In this document: piece by piece, positions 6,422 through 8,904 of the stretch
Position numbering within the stretch: position 1 is the first letter of the stretch
Layout of the letters: every line of letters starts with the position of its first letter
Notes under the pieces: model-generated
Databases searched by the model: none
Told to the model about the DNA's origin: nothing
Seen by the model: the letters and a program-made list of their open reading frames with translations, nothing else
Position numbers and translations under genes: made by a program
Source: Deltaproteobacteria bacterium UBA6967
GTDB taxonomy: Bacteria > SAR324 > NAC60-12
Reading direction: 5' to 3'
DNA length: 8,904 nucleotides
Assembly (NCBI GenBank): GCA_002450295.1
Contig: DJYX01000259.1
Location: 1 to 8,904, forward strand

Positions 6422-6550
6422 AAACCCCACAAGTTTATTTTCCAATTGATTTCAATTGAGCCTCCCAGTAATTGAGGGTAATTTCTTTAAGTTAGTTGTC
6501 AATATAGCGTGGAAAGCAAATTTTCCAATCAACTCCTGCGAGAAAAACCA

Positions 6551-7618
6551 ATGAATTTTCGTGTTCTTTTGAAATTTGTCTGCTTCCAATGGTTGATTGT
6601 TCTAATCCTTGGGAGTTCCGTGATAAGTGCAGCAGAGATTCGTGTCCTCAACTGGCAGGGATATGGTACGGATGAAGCCTGGGCCCTCGAAATGTTCAAG
6701 GCACGCACTAGCATTGAGGTCGTTCATGACTACTTCAACTCCGAACAGGAAATGCTGACGAAGCTCAGAACCAACCCTGGAGTCTATGATGTTGTCTTGA
6801 TCAACAGTGCCTACACAGGCCAAGCTGCCGAAGAGGGTTTGATTGAAGCCATTGAGACCACCGGGATGGCCAATGTAGGTGATCTTTCTCCTAGCATGCG
6901 CAACGATCCAAAGCTCGTCACGGATGGTAAGACCTATGGAGTTGCCTGGGTTTGGGGGGTAACTTCTTTTGCAGTCGATACTGGTGATTTTCAACAGACA
7001 CCGGATTCAATAGAAGCCCTGTGGGATCCAAAAAACGCTGGCAGAGTAGGCTGGCGGGACGATGCAGTGGAAGCCGTGCAACTGGCAGCTGTCGCCTTGG
7101 GTCAAGACATCAACAATCCAAGTGATATGAATGCGATTCGCCAAAAGCTACGGGCGTTGAAACCTCAAATTCGCACCTTCTGGTCCTCAGAAGATGAGTG
7201 GAATCAATTCTTCTCTGCCAATGAGTTCGACCTGGCCACCTACTGGTCTGGCTCTGCCTCCCGTTCCAAGAATACTTTCGGCCTCCCTGTGGAATTTGTC
7301 CTCCCCCAGGAAGGAGCGATCGGTTGGTTGGACGGACTATCCATTCCAACGAACGCACCGAACCGCAATGAGGCGAAGGCCTTCATCAACTTCATGATTG
7401 ATCCTGATTTTTACGTGAAGTGGGATACAGAAGTGGGGGCTCCGACTTCGGCCAATGCTAAGGCGGTCTCGATGCTTCCAGCGGACGCCTTCAACCGTAC
7501 GGCCTTAAGTGATTCAAAGAAAGTCGCCAAGGTTCAGTTCATGGGCCCAATGGAAAATGCCTTGCGGGAAGAAATTGTGGAACTTTGGCAGGAAACAAAA
7601 GCATATTTTCAAAATTGA
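6551..7618 (+). CDS. potD: Polyamine-type ABC transporter periplasmic binding protein (PotD-like)
   Basis: This is a 355-residue secreted solute-binding protein of the spermidine/putrescine family (COG0687). The ATG at 6551 gives a typical Sec signal peptide: short basic start, hydrophobic core at about 12-25, and cleavage probably after A28 in VISAA|EIR. The frame also opens at a GTG at 6509, but those 14 extra residues would spoil the signal peptide. Counterparts of the E. coli PotD polyamine-contacting residues, as I remember them, are visible: W35 (NW, PotD W34), D171 and E174 (DDAVE; D168, E171), W259 and D261 (EGAIGWLDGLSIP; W255, D257). This favours a polyamine or related amine over sugars or metals. 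It is the first gene of a transporter operon, with the permease genes following at 46 bp and then a 4-bp overlap. The long structured leader upstream could carry regulation. The exact ligand (putrescine, spermidine, other) is unsettled. Confidence 0.88.
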   Translation: MNFRVLLKFVCFQWLIVLILGSSVISAAEIRVLNWQGYGTDEAWALEMFKARTSIEVVHDYFNSEQEMLTKLRTNPGVYDVVLINSAYTGQAAEEGLIEAIETTGMANVGDLSPSMRNDPKLVTDGKTYGVAWVWGVTSFAVDTGDFQQTPDSIEALWDPKNAGRVGWRDDAVEAVQLAAVALGQDINNPSDMNAIRQKLRALKPQIRTFWSSEDEWNQFFSANEFDLATYWSGSASRSKNTFGLPVEFVLPQEGAIGWLDGLSIPTNAPNRNEAKAFINFMIDPDFYVKWDTEVGAPTSANAKAVSMLPADAFNRTALSDSKKVAKVQFMGPMENALREEIVELWQETKAYFQN

Positions 7619-7639
7619 TTTCCTGATTTCCAAGAGAGT

Positions 7640-7652
7640 ACTTCGTTGAAGT
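7640..7652 (+). other. Small intercistronic hairpin
   Basis: ACTTC (7640-7644) and GAAGT (7648-7652) form a 5-bp stem around GTT in the 46-bp gap between the binding protein and the first permease. It could affect message stability or the expression ratio, as is common after binding-protein genes, but it is short and may be chance. Confidence 0.25.
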
Positions 7653-7664
7653 CCTACTGAACTG

Positions 7665-8507
7665 ATGAATCAACGAGCAGCCGTTCTCAGTCTGATCAGC
7701 CCAGCCTACCTCTGGCTGACGCTGACCATTCTGCTGCCTCTCTCGGCGATGCTCTATTACAGTTTTCTCAGTGATGTGCCGATCGGCAATCGAGAAGTTT
7801 CGTGGACTTTAGAGAACTACGGAACCTTTTTCGAAAAAGCCTTCTACAGCGAATTGATGCTCCGTTCTTTCAAACTTGGAGCGGAGGTCACCGCCTTTTG
7901 CCTGTTGCTCGGCTTCCCTTGTGCTTTAGCTCTTTCTAAATCCATTGGAGGACGGACCAAAGAAGCTCTCTTCCTGCTGATCATCCTGCCTTTCTGGTCA
8001 AACGCCCTGGTTCGCATCTTCTCCTGGACGATGGTTCTTCGGGGTAACGGGATTTTGGAGTACTCCATCAATTGGCTCTTGCCTGGTACAGGCCCACTTG
8101 GTCTGATGTTCACTTATCCAGCCATTCTTCTGGGGCTGGTCCACTCCTACCTGCCTTACATGATTCTCACCTGCTACATTTCGATTGATGCCATCGACAA
8201 CCAACTGCTGGAGGCAGCCCGATCCATGGGTGCAGGGAAATTGACCATACTTTTTCGGCTGATCGTTCCTCTAGCGTTACCAGGAATCGTTGCCGGTTCG
8301 GTGTTGATTTTCATTCCTGTAATCGGCTCATTCATGGAACCTCGACTGCTGGGTGGGCGTAACGGAACCTTCATTGGAACTATCATCGAGGATCAGTTCA
8401 CCGCGGTTTTCAATTGGCCCCTTGGTGCAGCCTTGTCCTTCATCATGATGGGACTCGTGCTGCTGGTCCTGTTGGGTTTCTCGCCTATCGTACGTCGCTT
8501 CAAATGA
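7665..8507 (+). CDS. potB: ABC transporter permease, polyamine type (PotB-like)
   Basis: This 280-residue inner-membrane protein has about six predicted helices (roughly 11-34, 66-90, 101-124, 145-170, 200-222, 252-273), the BPD_transp_1 fold. The cytoplasmic EAA loop that docks on the ATPase is clear: EAARSMGAGKL from residue 183, ending in VPLALPGI (201-208), with the conserved Gly at 189. Length fits PotB-type permeases (about 280-300). It follows the binding-protein gene by 46 bp and its stop overlaps the next start by 4 bp (ATGA), typical of co-translated permease pairs. No strong Shine-Dalgarno precedes the ATG at 7665. It should form the translocation channel as a heterodimer with the next gene product. 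The symbol rests on order and family, since orthology to E. coli potB versus potH is not decidable here. Confidence 0.88.
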   Translation: MNQRAAVLSLISPAYLWLTLTILLPLSAMLYYSFLSDVPIGNREVSWTLENYGTFFEKAFYSELMLRSFKLGAEVTAFCLLLGFPCALALSKSIGGRTKEALFLLIILPFWSNALVRIFSWTMVLRGNGILEYSINWLLPGTGPLGLMFTYPAILLGLVHSYLPYMILTCYISIDAIDNQLLEAARSMGAGKLTILFRLIVPLALPGIVAGSVLIFIPVIGSFMEPRLLGGRNGTFIGTIIEDQFTAVFNWPLGAALSFIMMGLVLLVLLGFSPIVRRFK

Positions 8508-8904
8508 ACTTTCTCAAATGGGTTGGACGGACCTACCTGATTTGCATTCTGCTCTTTCTGTATGTTCCAATCTTGGTAATGGTTGCCTTATCATTCAACG
8601 AATCCCAACTGTATCGACTTCCAATAGAATGGAGTACCCGATGGTACGAAGCGCTTGCGAATAACAGCAAACTTCATTCAGCGACTCTAAACAGCGTAAC
8701 GGTCGCTTTTCTGAGCACGTGCCTATCGACCTTGTTGGGGACTGCGGTCGCCCTTGCTTTTTTCAGGTATCATTTTAGAGCGAAGCGTTTGCTGCAAATC
8801 CTGATTTTTCCACCGATCACGATCCCCTGGTTAATCATCGGGACGGCGATGCTAGTCTTTTTCTTCTGGGTGGGGATCGGACGTGGACTTCATGCGATGG
8901 TACT
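8504..8904 (+). CDS. potC: ABC transporter permease, polyamine type (PotC-like), partial
   Basis: The first 133 residues are present, and the frame is open at the window edge. A cytoplasmic start is followed by helix 1 (about 10-30, ending VPILVMVALSFN), then a W-x-x-x-WY segment (W43, W47, Y48) and ATLNSVTVA (60-68) leading into helix 2 (62-87), and helix 3 begins near 97. The SFN sequence after helix 1 and the WY...NS segment are typical of the second permease in polyamine-type systems (PotC/PotI). The EAA loop would lie beyond the window. The ATG overlaps the stop of the preceding permease in ATGA, which implies translational coupling. The ATPase gene (PotA-like) is expected further downstream or elsewhere and is not visible. 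Confidence 0.85.
   Translation, partial: MNFLKWVGRTYLICILLFLYVPILVMVALSFNESQLYRLPIEWSTRWYEALANNSKLHSATLNSVTVAFLSTCLSTLLGTAVALAFFRYHFRAKRLLQILIFPPITIPWLIIGTAMLVFFFWVGIGRGLHAMV

Larger units (their letters stand above)
6161..6550 (+). other. Structured non-coding region upstream of the ABC operon
   Basis: No credible coding sequence lies between the PilZ stop and the binding-protein start. The stretch carries at least four inverted repeats able to form hairpins (6218-6260, 6271-6289, 6363-6396, 6386-6421), three copies of AATTGA (6444, 6454, 6470) and two copies of CCTCCCA (6403, 6461). I do not see a convincing promoter for the operon. It probably combines the 3' end of the PilZ transcript with the 5' leader of the transporter operon. 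Confidence 0.55.

Noticed and set aside
6509..6550. GTG start of the binding protein at 6509
   Set aside because: It adds 14 polar residues ahead of a well-formed signal peptide that starts at the ATG at 6551.

Overview
The window comes from a Gram-negative bacterium, most likely a marine or otherwise aquatic proteobacterium-like lineage. The evidence is a periplasmic-type binding protein with a Sec signal peptide, a PilZ c-di-GMP receptor, and a cytoplasmic molybdopterin enzyme of a kind common in Proteobacteria. Base composition is moderate, gene packing is dense, and many starts have weak or no Shine-Dalgarno sequence. An uncultured group such as SAR324 would fit, but that is inference; nothing here fixes the taxon. 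I see no insertion sequence, phage gene, CRISPR array, tRNA or rRNA.

Layout. (1) 1-918, minus strand: the N-terminal part of an AGE-family sugar isomerase/2-epimerase, cut by the window edge. (2) 919-1138: a divergent promoter region with inverted repeats. (3) 1139-1978, plus: a ten-helix EamA/DMT-family transporter. It converges, with a 14-bp gap, on (4) 1993-3192, minus: a DUF4432 protein of the aldose 1-epimerase (mutarotase) superfamily. (5) 3291-5363, minus: a single-subunit-type molybdopterin/[4Fe-4S] oxidoreductase that could be co-transcribed into the DUF4432 gene. (6) 5364-5749: an intergenic stretch, very AT-rich in its right half, with a predicted promoter for (7) 5750-6160, plus: a small PilZ-domain protein. 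(8) 6161-6550: a long non-coding leader rich in hairpins, including two that overlap and cannot form together. (9) 6551 to the end, plus: a polyamine-type ABC transporter with binding protein (PotD-like), first permease (PotB-like) and the start of a second permease (PotC-like, cut by the window edge). The ATPase is not in the window.

How the genes may work together. The isomerase, EamA transporter and mutarotase-like protein look like parts of a small sugar or sugar-acid module: isomerisation, transport and anomer handling. They are not one operon, and the substrate is unknown. The ABC operon is a clear uptake system. Its binding protein keeps counterparts of the PotD residues that clasp polyamines, so spermidine/putrescine or a similar amine is the best guess. 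The most unusual non-coding signal is the structured leader just upstream of that operon, which has the architecture of a conformational switch, although no terminator U-tract or masked ribosome site is visible.
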